Assembly (NCBI RefSeq): GCF_000243675.2
Contig: NZ_AHMM02000024.1
Coordinates: forward strand, 186,001-250,000
DNA length: 64,000 nucleotides
Direction: 5' to 3'
DNA from: Leptospira inadai serovar Lyme str. 10
Lineage (GTDB): Bacteria; Spirochaetota; Leptospiria; Leptospirales; Leptospiraceae
This document shows, in pieces, positions 37,830-47,994 of this stretch. The notes under the pieces were generated by a model that was given only the letters and a program-made list of their open reading frames with translations, ran no database searches and was not told the DNA's origin. Made by a program: the position numbers and the translations under genes. The stretch's first letter is position 1; each line of letters opens with the position of its first letter.

Positions 37830-38975
37830 TCACCTTGCCAAGAGATCGACTACATGATCCAGTTGTTCTTTCGCGATATAAATATGCGGGGAAAATCGAA
37901 CCCTCCCGAGACGCAAGGCGCACATGACACCATTTTTTTTCAAATGATTGACCGTGTCTTCCATGGCTATGCCCGGCTTTTCGGCCACAACAATTCCGGT
38001 TTTAAAATCCGGAAAATGGTCCGAGCAAAGCGTCCAGCCTGCCTCCCGTAACCGGTCCGATAAATAATCGGCCAACTCGTAGATTCGAGCCATCGAGGAG
38101 TGAAAGCCGATTTCATTCAGCATCTCCAAGGTGGACTGAAAATAGACCCAGTCTATAAAATTCACCGTTGAAATCTCATACCGATCGGTACCCTTCAATT
38201 CTTCGCGATACGGAAGATATACTTCGTCGTTAATCACTGACCCGGTACCTTTGAACGGGAAGTGAAGGGATTCCAATTTCTCTTTGGCTACGTACATAAC
38301 CCCTAAACCCAGAGGTCCAAGAAGCCATTTCCAAGCAGGAAAAGCCATATAGGAAATTTTCATTTCTCTTGGGCGAATCGGTAATAAACCCACACCTTGC
38401 GCTCCGTCCAAAGCGAATTCGATTCCTTTTTCCGCCAGAAGAGTTCCGATTTCTTCTAAAGGAAAAGGCATTCCAGTGCACCAATGAACCGCGGAAAGAC
38501 TCACCAATCTCGTTTCCGGAGTTAATGAATCTTTTAAGTTTTCTAAAAATCCTTCGGGAGTTTCCGACATCGGAACAAAGGCGAGCTCTACCCCTTTTTC
38601 CTTCCAGTGTTCCCAAGGATAAATGTTGGAAGGATACTCATTCTCAAGAAGTAAAATTTGGTCCCCAGGTTGCAATTGTACTCCCAAGGAAATAAAATTC
38701 ATCCCCTCGTTGGTATTATGAATTAAGCTGAGTTCTCCCTGGTCGCAACCTAGCAATTCGGCGAGAATCTTCCGAATCGCCCGTTTTACGCTCGCATAAC
38801 GTCTCACTTCCGTGAGACCTCCCTGAGACGCATATCCTTGAAGATACTCGTTGACCCAACGGATCGTTTCGGTATTACAAGGAGTAGTACCGCAATTATT
38901 TAACCAGATCATTTCCCGATTTACCGGATATAAGGCTTGGATCCTTACCCAATCCGGAGTGGCGTTTGTTTTCAT
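37830..38975 (-). CDS. Class V aminotransferase (cysteine desulfurase/epimerase-like)
   Basis: 381-residue PLP enzyme. Landmarks: IWLNNCGTTP near the start, ALDGAQGVGLLPI (cofactor Asp), and AFPAWKWLLGPLGLGVMYV with the probable PLP Lys of the family's SxHKW-like segment. VLCARLGRVRFSPHIYI-like residues near the end are typical of the isopenicillin-N-epimerase/SufS-like branch. The ATG at 38975 is preferred to an in-frame TTG at 39011. No Fe-S assembly genes are adjacent, so a role in sulfur mobilisation is not favoured. It is followed by a transporter in the same unit. Confidence 0.87.
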   Translation of the reverse strand: MKTNATPDWVRIQALYPVNREMIWLNNCGTTPCNTETIRWVNEYLQGYASQGGLTEVRRYASVKRAIRKILAELLGCDQGELSLIHNTNEGMNFISLGVQLQPGDQILLLENEYPSNIYPWEHWKEKGVELAFVPMSETPEGFLENLKDSLTPETRLVSLSAVHWCTGMPFPLEEIGTLLAEKGIEFALDGAQGVGLLPIRPREMKISYMAFPAWKWLLGPLGLGVMYVAKEKLESLHFPFKGTGSVINDEVYLPYREELKGTDRYEISTVNFIDWVYFQSTLEMLNEIGFHSSMARIYELADYLSDRLREAGWTLCSDHFPDFKTGIVVAEKPGIAMEDTVNHLKKNGVMCALRLGRVRFSPHIYIAKEQLDHVVDLLAR

Positions 38976-39067
38976 CCTTCGTCCAAATTGAAACTTCGGT
39001 ACGGAAGACAAAACCCTTTTTTAACGGAGCGGCTCGGAAAGAGAGCGCTCCGCTTTACTCGGAATCT

Positions 39068-39817
39068 CTAGCGTTTTTTCTTGGCAGCCACTTTCTTTTT
39101 CGGAGCGGCTTTCTTAGCGGCGATCTTTTTCTTTGCCGGCTCGATTTTCTTTTTGGCGGCGGCTTTTTTGGGAATTGGGACCGCTTTCTTAGCTACTTTT
39201 TTAGGGGAGGCTTTTTTGGGTTTGGCAACCTTAGAATTTTTAATCCCTTTTACGGGAGCGTCCACCGCTTTCGCGACTTCTTCGGCCTGTTCGTCCCAAA
39301 AGTAAGCGCCTCGGCTCGAATGCGTTTGATCCAAGGCATTGAGTTCCGCTTCCAAAAGGGACTGATAATTTTGGCTATATTCCATAAGTTTGCTAAACAA
39401 GAGCTTAATATTCGGGTCCGTGAACTTGGTCGTTAGCTTTTCATAAAATGCCACCGAGTTCTCCGCCTCTCGAATTGCAAGCTCTAAAGCTTCGTGTGCA
39501 TCCTTGGAGCCGGAACCGGTTATCGTCCGTTCCACTTTATTCATCAATTTCTGAATCGTTGTTTGGTGAAATTTATGGATCGCGGTAAGTTGTTTTAGAT
39601 TAGGCAGCTCGGCGCCTTCCGCGACTTCGTAAATTTCAGTAATGAATTTGATATGATCATCGACTTCCTCCGCAAGGCGTTCAAATAGCTCTCGCGTACG
39701 ACCCGGCGGAAGTTTTTCGTACGTATCCATATAGAACTCGAAGTAGTCCTTCTCGTGTTGGATCACTGCTGCAATGGCCTCGAGGAAAGTTGTTTCTTTA
39801 AGAGGTTTGATACTCAT
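39068..39817 (-). CDS. Ferritin-like domain protein with histone-H1-like Lys/Ala/Pro tail
   Basis: 249-residue protein. Residues 1-160 are four-helix-bundle-like with rubrerythrin-type positions Glu22, Glu51 with His55 (EEVDDH), and Glu118 (REAE); the last helix has Glu147 but no matching His (EYSQNYQ), so a full di-iron site is uncertain. Residues about 190-249 are almost only Lys, Ala, Pro, Val and Ile in repeats such as PKKASPKKVAKK and AAKKAAPKKKVAAKKKR, like the tails of bacterial H1 homologues. This suggests a DNA-binding iron or peroxide-related protein, analogous to Dps; the activity is inferred. Confidence 0.8.
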   Translation of the reverse strand: MSIKPLKETTFLEAIAAVIQHEKDYFEFYMDTYEKLPPGRTRELFERLAEEVDDHIKFITEIYEVAEGAELPNLKQLTAIHKFHQTTIQKLMNKVERTITGSGSKDAHEALELAIREAENSVAFYEKLTTKFTDPNIKLLFSKLMEYSQNYQSLLEAELNALDQTHSSRGAYFWDEQAEEVAKAVDAPVKGIKNSKVAKPKKASPKKVAKKAVPIPKKAAAKKKIEPAKKKIAAKKAAPKKKVAAKKKR

Positions 39818-40001
39818 ATGTTAACTCCGGTCGCGTCAATTCTAGTGAGATTTCCCGTCGCGTTCAATACTAATTTTTCGTTTTTTCTCATCCGAAGATT
39901 GTCGTGCGCGTTCATTTTTTTTGAGGAACACCAGCGCTTATAAAAACGTTTAAGGAAGAAATTCCGTTCTTTATTCCAAAAAACAATCCTAAAATTTCAG
40001 T

Positions 40002-40634
40002 TTAAGATTCCTCTTCCGTGGAGATAAAAATTAAAAATTGAGCGAGATAGTACGTTCCCATTATCCAAGTCCCGTGTGCCGGAAATCGGATCGAAGTGAA
40101 ATGACCTAATGCGATCAGCATGTCGGAAAAAATAAAAATGACTGCGCCGGAGATGCCCAACCACAAATCCAATTTTTCACATTCTCTAGAAGAGGCTCTC
40201 CATCCCATCGTGCAAATCGCGAGGACGTATAGTAGGACCGGCAGACGCATGGAGATCGGAATTCCGGGAAGAAGCCAATAATAAAAGCCGCCACCGAAAA
40301 GTAGGAAGGGAATGAGTCGGACGATCTGCACCGGATTCCTGCGTGAAAAACCCCAAGCATACGATAACTGCGCGATCAGAAAGCTTCCTAAACCGAAAAC
40401 GAAATATTCCGCCGGAAAGGCCAAAATTGCATCCCCGAAAAAGGAGAAGATCAGACCTAAACCGATCCATATTCCGCTCGATCGAGTCTGCCAACGTCCA
40501 TCCATAGTGAAATCCCAAAGCAAAAGCAGAATCGGCAAAACTTTCGATCCCAACCTCAGTAAGAAGACTTCCGGCCAAAGATTGACTACAGCCAGATGCA
40601 AAAGGCAGAGGAAAAGATAAACGATATAGAGCAA
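40002..40634 (-). CDS. YhhN/TMEM86-like membrane protein (lysoplasmalogenase family)
   Basis: 210-residue protein with about eight helices. The pattern GLIFSFFGDAILAFP near residues 60-75 and FIFSDMLIALGHF near residue 170 carry the paired Asp residues conserved in YhhN/TMEM86 proteins. Animal TMEM86B hydrolyses lysoplasmalogens; the bacterial role is less clear and leptospires are not known for plasmalogens, so only the family is asserted. It is divergent from the TerC-like gene. Confidence 0.82.
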   Translation of the reverse strand: MLYIVYLFLCLLHLAVVNLWPEVFLLRLGSKVLPILLLLWDFTMDGRWQTRSSGIWIGLGLIFSFFGDAILAFPAEYFVFGLGSFLIAQLSYAWGFSRRNPVQIVRLIPFLLFGGGFYYWLLPGIPISMRLPVLLYVLAICTMGWRASSRECEKLDLWLGISGAVIFIFSDMLIALGHFTSIRFPAHGTWIMGTYYLAQFLIFISTEEES

Positions 40635-40686
40635 TTGAGCCTCCGGGTTCGGGAAAGTCCGGGATTTGGGATTGTCTTCCTGCTCT

Positions 40687-40700
40687 CAGGTTAGAACCTG
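40687..40700. promoter_or_regulatory. Short inverted repeat between divergent genes
   Basis: CAGGTT-AG-AACCTG, with perfect 6-bp arms, sits 35 bases before the TerC-like start and 52 bases from the YhhN-like start. Its position suits an operator, but it is short enough to arise by chance. Confidence 0.3.
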
Positions 40701-40735
40701 TCTCCCATCAACCGTTTTCGGGTCCGGACGCTGCG

Positions 40736-41725
40736 ATGCTCTCTTTTAGCCAAAAAGATTCTACACTTTTTCTCATTTTCAGCCTGGGAGTGGGCATTTT
40801 AATTTATCTCGATTTATTTGTTCTAAATAAAACAAGCCGCAAACTTTCCCTGAGAGAATCCGGCTACTGGACTTTGTTCTGGATTTCTCTAGCCTTAGGT
40901 TTCGCGTCGCTCATCTATGTCTTCCACGACGATCCGATGGCGCCTTCCGTCGCGAAGGAAAAAACCTTAGAATTTTTGGCCGGTTACCTTTTAGAATATT
41001 CCCTTTCAGTGGATAATCTTTTCGTTTTTATTATGATCTTTGCGAAATTCAGAATCCAATCGCATCATCAACCCATGATTCTAAAATGGGGAATTTTAGG
41101 GGCCTTACTCTTTCGCGCCGCGATGATTTTTTCGGGAGCGGAGTTAGTCTCTCGATTCGAGTGGATTCTATATCTGTTCGGAATCCTTCTCTTGTATTCG
41201 GCATGGAAAATGTATTTTCATACCGAGGAGGAGGATTTTGATCCCGAGGAAATGAAGCTCTTAAAATACGCCAAAAAGATCCTGCCGATGACTTCCACGT
41301 TTCATCCGGAAAAATTAATGGTGCGCGAGCAAGGGAAGTTAGTATTCACATCGACCTTTCTGATTCTTCTCGTAGTCGAGTTCAGCGATATTTTGTTCGC
41401 AGTGGATTCGATTCCGGCGATCTTTTCGATCACTCAGGATAGCTTCATTATCTATACGTCGAACGTGTTTGCAATCTTAGGATTGCGATCCTTGTTCTTT
41501 TTACTAGGCGGAGTGATGGAACTATTCGTTCACTTAAAAAAAGGAGTCTCCCTACTTTTAGCGTTTGTAGGAATCAAACTCTTATTACCGGCAATTTCTA
41601 AACCCTTACTCGGAGAGGAAATCCATGTCTCCATAGAGATTTCACTTTTCGTAATTATCAGCACGCTTGTACTCTCCGTGCTCGCTTCCCTTCCCCATTA
41701 TTTATCAACGAAAAAAGGAACCTGA
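40736..41725 (+). CDS. TerC/Alx family membrane protein
   Basis: 329-residue protein with about nine helices. The signatures GYLLEYSLSVDNLFVFIMIF (residues about 83-102) and FSDILFAVDSIPAIFSIT (near 215) carry the paired Asp residues of the family. Members are linked to manganese export, metal insertion into exported proteins, or tellurite tolerance; without neighbouring ter genes, tellurium resistance should not be assumed. No yybP-ykoY-type riboswitch was recognised upstream. Confidence 0.93.
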   Translation: MLSFSQKDSTLFLIFSLGVGILIYLDLFVLNKTSRKLSLRESGYWTLFWISLALGFASLIYVFHDDPMAPSVAKEKTLEFLAGYLLEYSLSVDNLFVFIMIFAKFRIQSHHQPMILKWGILGALLFRAAMIFSGAELVSRFEWILYLFGILLLYSAWKMYFHTEEEDFDPEEMKLLKYAKKILPMTSTFHPEKLMVREQGKLVFTSTFLILLVVEFSDILFAVDSIPAIFSITQDSFIIYTSNVFAILGLRSLFFLLGGVMELFVHLKKGVSLLLAFVGIKLLLPAISKPLLGEEIHVSIEISLFVIISTLVLSVLASLPHYLSTKKGT

Positions 41726-41803
41726 TCGGAGTTTTTAGACTTTACATGAAGATTTTGACTTATTCCCTAGAAAAAGGATCTTCTCACGAAAGAAGAGAAT
41801 ATT

Positions 41804-43681
41804 ATGGCAACTGAAAAACTCTTTAGCGAATTCCCGCCGGTCTCTACGAAAGAATGGACGGATCAAATCATCAAAGATTTAAAGGGGGGTGATTTCGAGA
41901 AAAAACTCGTTTGGGAAACCCAGGAAGGTTTTAAAGTTCAGCCCTTTTATAGAAAAGAAAATCTTCAAGGCTTGGAATGGTCCGTCTCCAATCTTCCGGG
42001 TATCTTTCCATTCGTGCGTTCCACACGAAAACTTACGAATGAATGGAATATTCGTCAGGATATCGATTCCGTCGATTTGAAACTCGCAAAAGAACTGGCT
42101 TTAGAGGCGGCCTCCAACGGTGTGAATTCGATCGGATTCGTGATTCGGAATTCGACTTCGTTGCGTAAGGGAATTCCGGTCGAAAAAAGGGAGGATTTAG
42201 AATTTCTTCTGAATGAGCTCCCCTTGAACGATATCACGGTTCATTTTATCGCCGAGGAAAGATCTCCGCAAATACACAGCTGGCTTCCCAAGATCAAGCC
42301 GTTAGTCGGCGGATTGGGGTATGATCCGTTCCGGATTTTAGCCCGCCATGGTCGCTCAGGCGGTCATGGCCCGGAGACTCTAAAACCCATCTTGGAGGAA
42401 TATGCGGCGACCTGGCCGAATTATCGGGGTCTTACCGTTCATTCCTCCACCTTCAGGGATAGCGGATCTACGATCGTACAAGAACTCGCGTTTACGTTGG
42501 CATTAGGATCCGAATATTTGTATCAACTTTCCCAAAACGGACTGAAGCCGGAAACGGTTAACTCTCAAGCTATATTACAATTTGCCGTCGGACCCGATTA
42601 CTTTTTGGAAATCGCCAAGTTTCGCGCCGCGAGAACTCTCTGGGCGGAAATTTTTAGGGGCTATTCTTCGGAGACAGGAGAAGCGAGTTTACCTTTTATC
42701 GCCGCGGAAACCGCAAAATACAATTACGGTGTCTATGACGTTTATAATAATATGCTTAGGGCAACGACCGAAGCGATGGCCGCCGCAATCGGAGGAGCGG
42801 AAATTATCACCGTCCTACCCTTCGATCATCTGATTCAACCGGCGGATTCTTTTTCGCTCCGAATCGCGCGAAACGTTCAGTTATTGATGAAGCACGAATC
42901 CTATCTGGATAAGGTCGTCGATCCTTCCTCCGGTTCCTATTATCTCGAAACTCTGACTCAGTCCATGACCGAACAGGCTTGGAAATTGTTCTGCGAAATC
43001 GAAAAAGAAGGCGGCTTTCTCTCTTCATTACAATCGGGAAAAATTCAAGCTCGTATCGCAGCATCCAGAAAGAAAAAGGAAGAAAATTATTCGACTCGAA
43101 AAGAAATCTTTTTGGGTACGAATCAATATCCGAATCTAAAAGATAAAATGACGAGTACGCATTTAAACAAATCCGTGTCGACACCGCCTCTAGAAACAAA
43201 ACCCGGGGAATCGGCCTGTCTTGCGATACCCGATTTTTTTGCAGGCGATGCAATCGAAGAAATTCGATTCCTAACTGAAAACCGGGAGCAAAGTACGGGC
43301 AAACCGATAAAAGTTTTACTGATCCCGGTCGGGGATTTAAAGATGAAGAAGGCTAGAGCGATCTTCTCCCTGAACTTCTTAGGCTGCGGAGGCTTTACGG
43401 TCATCGATCCGGGCAGCTACGAGAGCTCCACTGAAGCAAAGTCCGCCATCGCAAAAGAGCGACCCGAAGTGATCGTTTTCTGCTCTTCCGACGAGGAAGT
43501 TCTAAAATGGGTGGGAGAAATTCTTCCCGAACTGAATCCAAAACCGATCCCTCTCGTAGCCGGAAATCCGAAGGAAGTAGTTTCCGAATTGGAAACGCTA
43601 GGAGTCCAAGGCTTTTTACATGTCAAATCCGATCTGCTCAAAACCTTGACCGATCTTCAAAAAAGGCTGGGAATACGATGA
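41804..43681 (+). CDS. mutA: Methylmalonyl-CoA mutase small (beta) subunit
   Basis: 625-residue subunit of the B12-dependent mutase that interconverts methylmalonyl-CoA and succinyl-CoA. It shows the mutase TIM-barrel pattern ([38 protein letters not shown]). Its C-terminal cobalamin-type domain lacks the DxHxxG motif, reading [10 protein letters not shown] instead, as expected for the non-catalytic small subunit. The stop overlaps the mutB start in ATGA. A propionate or odd-chain/branched-chain fatty acid route is implied. Confidence 0.93.
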   Translation: MATEKLFSEFPPVSTKEWTDQIIKDLKGGDFEKKLVWETQEGFKVQPFYRKENLQGLEWSVSNLPGIFPFVRSTRKLTNEWNIRQDIDSVDLKLAKELALEAASNGVNSIGFVIRNSTSLRKGIPVEKREDLEFLLNELPLNDITVHFIAEERSPQIHSWLPKIKPLVGGLGYDPFRILARHGRSGGHGPETLKPILEEYAATWPNYRGLTVHSSTFRDSGSTIVQELAFTLALGSEYLYQLSQNGLKPETVNSQAILQFAVGPDYFLEIAKFRAARTLWAEIFRGYSSETGEASLPFIAAETAKYNYGVYDVYNNMLRATTEAMAAAIGGAEIITVLPFDHLIQPADSFSLRIARNVQLLMKHESYLDKVVDPSSGSYYLETLTQSMTEQAWKLFCEIEKEGGFLSSLQSGKIQARIAASRKKKEENYSTRKEIFLGTNQYPNLKDKMTSTHLNKSVSTPPLETKPGESACLAIPDFFAGDAIEEIRFLTENREQSTGKPIKVLLIPVGDLKMKKARAIFSLNFLGCGGFTVIDPGSYESSTEAKSAIAKERPEVIVFCSSDEEVLKWVGEILPELNPKPIPLVAGNPKEVVSELETLGVQGFLHVKSDLLKTLTDLQKRLGIR

Positions 43682-45858
43682 AGCGACCCATATTCGATTC
43701 TAATCTTAAACATTCTAGCTCAAAAGAAACGTACGCCGATTGGTCGAAGGAAGCCTTAGATGAATTAGGGCTTTCTAATTTAGAATCTAGAATCTGGCAT
43801 ACCCCGGAGAAAATTCCGGTTAAGCCCGTTTACACTGAGGACGATGCCGAAGGGCTCGAGCATCTGGAGTATGCGGCGGGAATTCCACCTTATCTTAGAG
43901 GACCGTATTCGACCATGTATGTCCAACAACCCTGGACCATCCGACAATATGCGGGATTCTCGACTGCAGAAGAGTCAAATGCGTTCTATCGCAGGAACCT
44001 GGCCGCCGGACAGAAAGGCCTCTCGGTCGCCTTCGATTTGGCGACCCACAGAGGGTATGACTCGGACCACGAACGCGTCGTTGGAGACGTAGGAAAAGCG
44101 GGCGTGGCGATCGATTCCGTTTTGGACATGAAGGTTTTGTTCGATCAAATCCCGCTGGATCAAATGTCCGTATCCATGACGATGAACGGCGCAGTCATTC
44201 CGACTCTCGCTTTCTATATCGTAGCCGCCGAAGAACAAGGCGTGAAACCGGAGCTACTTTCGGGAACCATTCAAAACGATATTTTAAAAGAATTCATGGT
44301 ACGGAATACTTATATTTATCCTCCGGAACCGTCCATGAGAATTATCGCGGATATCTTTCAATACACTACGAAGTATATGCCTAAATTCAATTCGATCTCG
44401 ATCTCCGGGTATCATATGCAGGAAGCGGGAGCGACCGCCGACTTGGAATTGGCTTATACGTTAGCGGACGGACTCGAGTATCTTAGGACCGGAATCAAGG
44501 CAGGAATGGATGTGGACAGCTTTGCACCCCGGCTTTCGTTCTTTTGGGCGATCGGAATGAACCATTTCATGGAAATCGCGAAGATGCGAGCCGGACGTTT
44601 GCTCTGGGCCAAAATCGTCAAAGGCTTCCACCCTAAAAATAACAAGTCACTCGCACTGAGGACTCATTGCCAAACTTCCGGATGGAGCTTAACCGAACAG
44701 GATCCGTTTAATAATGTGGCAAGAACTTGCATCGAAGCGTTGGCCGCCGCTTTAGGACATACTCAATCCTTACACACGAATGCATTGGACGAAGCCATCG
44801 CTCTACCCACGGATTTCTCCGCAAGGATCGCAAGAAACACTCAGATATATCTTCAGGAAGAGACGAATATCCACAGAGTAGTGGATCCTTGGGGCGGGTC
44901 GTTCTATGTGGAATCTCTTACCAACGATTTAGCCCATCGTGCTTGGGAGCTGATTCAGGAAGTGGAAAAATTGGGCGGGATCGCAAAAGCCATCGAAACC
45001 GGTATTCCGAAAATGAGAATCGAAGAGGCTGCCGCCCGGAAACAAGCTAGAATCGACTCGGGAAGGGACGTAATCGTAGGAATCAATCGATATCGACCCA
45101 GTAAGGAGAACCCGCTCGAAATATTAGATATCGATAATACTGCTGTTCGCGAATCACAAATTCGTAAATTAAACGAACTTAAAAAGAATCGGGACTCGAA
45201 CGCGGTTCAATCCGCCTTGGACGCGATTACGAAATGTGCCGGAGGGGAACGGGGAAATTTGTTGGACCTGGCGGTGGACGCGGCCAGAAAAAGGGCAACT
45301 CTCGGGGAAATTTCCTTTGCGATGGAGAAAGTTTTCGGCCGTTATAAAGCGATCACCCATTCCATAACCGGAGTCTATTCGGAGGAAATCATGGACGACC
45401 CTGACTTTAAGAAGGCGAAAGTCCTTTCGGAAAAATTCTCCAAATTAGAAGGACGTCAACCCAGAATCATGGTTGCGAAGATGGGACAGGACGGGCATGA
45501 CCGGGGCGCGAAAGTCATCTCTACAAGTTTTGCCGATATGGGATTCGACGTGGATATAGGTCCTCTGTTTCAAACTCCTGCCGAAGCGGCAAAGCAGGCG
45601 GTGGAGAACGACGTGCACGTTTTGGGCGTTTCCAGCCTTGCAGCGGGTCATAAAACGCTGGTGCCTCAGGTCATCCAGGAACTGAAACGTTTAGGTCGGG
45701 ATGATATTCTCGTAATCGCCGGCGGGGTGATCCCGCAACAAGATTACGAATTTCTGTATAAGGCGGGAGTAAACGGTATCTTCGGCCCTGGAACAAAAAT
45801 CTCCAAGGCGGGAGTAGATATCCTGGAACTTCTAATCAAGACCGCCGAAGGTGTTTAG
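43678..45858 (+). CDS. mutB: Methylmalonyl-CoA mutase large (alpha) subunit
   Basis: 726-residue catalytic subunit. [20 protein letters not shown] and [14 protein letters not shown] are the family's substrate-channel signatures. The C-terminal B12-binding domain has D605-G-H607-D-R-G610, the DxHxxG motif whose His coordinates cobalt. The start at 43678 matches the usual N-terminus; the frame is open upstream inside mutA. It overlaps mutA by 4 bases and is followed 5 bases later by the chaperone gene, making a three-gene operon. Confidence 0.98.
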   Translation: MKRPIFDSNLKHSSSKETYADWSKEALDELGLSNLESRIWHTPEKIPVKPVYTEDDAEGLEHLEYAAGIPPYLRGPYSTMYVQQPWTIRQYAGFSTAEESNAFYRRNLAAGQKGLSVAFDLATHRGYDSDHERVVGDVGKAGVAIDSVLDMKVLFDQIPLDQMSVSMTMNGAVIPTLAFYIVAAEEQGVKPELLSGTIQNDILKEFMVRNTYIYPPEPSMRIIADIFQYTTKYMPKFNSISISGYHMQEAGATADLELAYTLADGLEYLRTGIKAGMDVDSFAPRLSFFWAIGMNHFMEIAKMRAGRLLWAKIVKGFHPKNNKSLALRTHCQTSGWSLTEQDPFNNVARTCIEALAAALGHTQSLHTNALDEAIALPTDFSARIARNTQIYLQEETNIHRVVDPWGGSFYVESLTNDLAHRAWELIQEVEKLGGIAKAIETGIPKMRIEEAAARKQARIDSGRDVIVGINRYRPSKENPLEILDIDNTAVRESQIRKLNELKKNRDSNAVQSALDAITKCAGGERGNLLDLAVDAARKRATLGEISFAMEKVFGRYKAITHSITGVYSEEIMDDPDFKKAKVLSEKFSKLEGRQPRIMVAKMGQDGHDRGAKVISTSFADMGFDVDIGPLFQTPAEAAKQAVENDVHVLGVSSLAAGHKTLVPQVIQELKRLGRDDILVIAGGVIPQQDYEFLYKAGVNGIFGPGTKISKAGVDILELLIKTAEGV

Positions 45859-45863
45859 GATTC

Positions 45864-46898
45864 GTGCCTGAATCGGAGAAAAAAAAAGAAAGCCTTCTTA
45901 GGGGCGGTGGTTATCGAAAGGCTCTTCCGGAAATCGGTACGTTCGTAAAGGGAATCTTAGACGGGGATAGGGTTCTACTCAGTCGGGCAATCACTCTTGT
46001 AGAGAGTACTTTGCATTCGCATCAGGACATGGCGGAGCAAATTATCGAGCGTTGTCTTCCTCATTCGGGGAAAAGCATCAGAATCGGAATTACCGGAATT
46101 CCAGGCGTCGGAAAAAGCACGTTCATAGAATCCTTCGGGAATCTGCTTGTTCAAAAAGGAAGAAAGCTCGCGGTATTGACCGTAGATCCGACTTCACAAC
46201 TTTCAAAGGGTTCCATTTTGGGCGATAAGACTAGAATGGAGACTCTCTCCAGAAAAGAAGAAGTGTTCATTCGCCCGACTCCTTCCGGGGATTCGCTTGG
46301 AGGAGTGGCCCGTAAAACGAGGGAAACGATTTTTCTATGCGAGGCGGCGGGCTTCGACACTATCTTAATCGAAACGGTGGGAGTCGGCCAATCCGAAACC
46401 GCAGTTCATTCGATGACCGATATCTTTTTACTTTTACTCATTGCCGGGGCGGGGGACGAATTGCAGGGAATTAAACGCGGCATTATGGAAATGGCGGATT
46501 TAATCGCAATCACTAAGGCCGATGGAGAAAATGCAGTAAGAGCGGAACGGGCCAAATCGGAAACGATATCGGCAATCCATTTTCTTCCGCCTCACGAATC
46601 GGGCGCACCCACGAACGTACTGACATGCTCGGCACTGACAGGTCAGGGAATTTCCGAACTATGGCTCGAAATTCTAAAATATATCGAAATCGTACGTTCC
46701 AACGGATATTTCGATAAAAATAGAAAAGACCAAGCTAGACACTGGCTGCATGAATCGGTACAATCCCTTTTGATAGAGGACTTCCGGGAAAAATTAGAAT
46801 CCGAATTTTTACTAGCGGAGCAAAAGGTCACCCGAGGCGAGGAAAGTTCCCTGAAAGCGGCTAGAAATTTATTGCAACTCTACCGAAAAGGTAAATAG
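45864..46898 (+). CDS. meaB: Methylmalonyl-CoA mutase-associated GTPase MeaB
   Basis: 344-residue G3E-family GTPase that protects and loads cobalamin into the mutase. It has the P-loop GIPGVGKST (residues 78-86), VDPTSQLSKGSILGDKTRM, the ETVGVGQSE switch region and a TKAD guanine-specificity motif. The start is a GTG 5 bases after the mutB stop with an AGGA site. Older databases call this family ArgK; the neighbouring mutase settles the role. Confidence 0.96.
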   Translation: MPESEKKKESLLRGGGYRKALPEIGTFVKGILDGDRVLLSRAITLVESTLHSHQDMAEQIIERCLPHSGKSIRIGITGIPGVGKSTFIESFGNLLVQKGRKLAVLTVDPTSQLSKGSILGDKTRMETLSRKEEVFIRPTPSGDSLGGVARKTRETIFLCEAAGFDTILIETVGVGQSETAVHSMTDIFLLLLIAGAGDELQGIKRGIMEMADLIAITKADGENAVRAERAKSETISAIHFLPPHESGAPTNVLTCSALTGQGISELWLEILKYIEIVRSNGYFDKNRKDQARHWLHESVQSLLIEDFREKLESEFLLAEQKVTRGEESSLKAARNLLQLYRKGK

Positions 46899-47010
46899 AA
46901 TTATTACGATCTTATAATATATTTTTAACGTTAACCTTTAGTGCGTTATTTTCCGATCGAATCCGCGATCGATCCCAAGTCGGGCGCTAAAATAGAATAG
47001 AATTTTTTCC

Positions 47011-47032
47011 TTGGAAAATATATCTTTTCCAA
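47011..47032. promoter_or_regulatory. AT-rich 8-bp inverted repeat upstream of lipoprotein/TonB cluster
   Basis: TTGGAAAA and TTTTCCAA are perfect 8-bp arms around a 6-nt spacer, 79 bases upstream of the first lipoprotein gene. It lies in the 212-base gap after meaB, where an operator would be expected. There is no T tract to support a terminator. Confidence 0.35.
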
Positions 47033-47110
47033 TCGTTTAGGCGGATAAGAAACCTAGAAACCGAACAGTCCTCTAGACCCAGGTCGGTTTCATCCAAAGG
47101 AAAAACGTAA

Positions 47111-47509
47111 ATGCCTCTTCTGTTTGCAAGAATCCTAATAATGACCGCTTTTATCGGGATTCTTTCCGCCTGTGCAACTTCAAGCGCCGGGCTTTCGACC
47201 AGCACCGTACCGATGGCTGACAAAAAATATACGGTATTGGGTCCTGTGGAAGGCATGAAATATTGGATCACATTCGACGCCGCTATTATCGGGATTCCAT
47301 TAAAATCTCCTCCGATCGATACGCTCTTGGAGGAACTTCAAAAAGAAAAAGAGGCGGATGCATTGATCAATCTGAGGTACTGGACGGATAAGTATATCTT
47401 TCTTTTCCTAACCTTGAATCGTTTGCATATTTCGGCGGAGGCGGTTCGATTCGACGGAGTCATTCCCAATCCTGTCTTGCAGCCGGAACCGAGACGAAAA
47501 GGACGATAA
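47111..47509 (+). CDS. Small lipoprotein, first of a paralogous pair
   Basis: 132-residue protein with a signal peptide ending ILSAC (Cys about 21). The mature part has TVLGPVEGMKYWITFDAAIIGIP, a helix, then DALINLRYW and a hydrophobic strand. The next gene's product shares this order (LG, G-I-P, a helix, RYW), so the two look paralogous. Function unknown. It opens a plus-strand set of small lipoproteins leading into a TonB-dependent receptor. Confidence 0.75.
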   Translation: MPLLFARILIMTAFIGILSACATSSAGLSTSTVPMADKKYTVLGPVEGMKYWITFDAAIIGIPLKSPPIDTLLEELQKEKEADALINLRYWTDKYIFLFLTLNRLHISAEAVRFDGVIPNPVLQPEPRRKGR

Positions 47510-47520
47510 TCTCTTTTCCC

Positions 47521-47994
47521 ATGCAGCGATTTTTCCTAAACGCCATTCTGGTCATTTCGGTTATTCTTACCCAAACCTGTTCGGGAACGCTCACTCGTAC
47601 CGAGGTGGGAGGAAGAGTCCGGGATCCCAGACTCATCGACTCGGCGACCATATTGCGCAGTACGGACTACGAAGAACTAGGAACCTCTACCGGAGAGAGT
47701 TCGGTCTTTTTCTTATTCGGCCTGATTCCGATGACCAACCCCTTGAATATGGACTATGCGTTAAGCGAAGCAGTTCGTAAAATCCCGGGCGGGAAAACCA
47801 TGGTTAAAGTCAGATACTGGCATGAAACTCACCTTTTTTTTCCGGTCGGTACGGTCAGTATCTTGAAGGTGAAAGGTATGGTGGTAGGTGCTCCGCCTAC
47901 GGAGATAGGCCCCGAACCGCAGTCCGAAACCAAAGGAGATTCTAACATAGGAGGAAAACATACTGGCGGTGCTTCCTCGGATGGAAAGAAATGA
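47521..47994 (+). CDS. Small lipoprotein, second of a paralogous pair
   Basis: 157-residue protein with the signal peptide ending ILTQTC (Cys20). YEELGTSTGESSVFFLFGLIPM, the helix YALSEAVRKIPGGKTMVKVRYW and the strand THLFFPVGTVSILKVKG parallel the preceding protein. A Gly/Ser/Glu-rich tail ends it. It starts 11 bases after its paralogue and overlaps the next gene by 4 bases. No function can be assigned. Confidence 0.75.
   Translation: MQRFFLNAILVISVILTQTCSGTLTRTEVGGRVRDPRLIDSATILRSTDYEELGTSTGESSVFFLFGLIPMTNPLNMDYALSEAVRKIPGGKTMVKVRYWHETHLFFPVGTVSILKVKGMVVGAPPTEIGPEPQSETKGDSNIGGKHTGGASSDGKK

Noticed and set aside
40736..41725. TerC-like gene taken as tellurite resistance
   Set aside because: No other ter genes are present; TerC/Alx proteins are mostly linked to manganese handling.
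42807..43253. 148-codon open frame antisense to mutA
   Set aside because: mutA is certain in this region; the antisense product resembles nothing and has no upstream signal.
41804..43681. Loss of the DxHxxG motif in MutA as a damaged mutase
   Set aside because: The small subunit of heterodimeric mutases normally lacks functional cobalamin-binding residues, so this is expected.
45864..46898. ArgK (arginine transport kinase) reading of the GTPase gene
   Set aside because: That older name does not fit the context; the direct linkage to mutA-mutB makes MeaB the better call.
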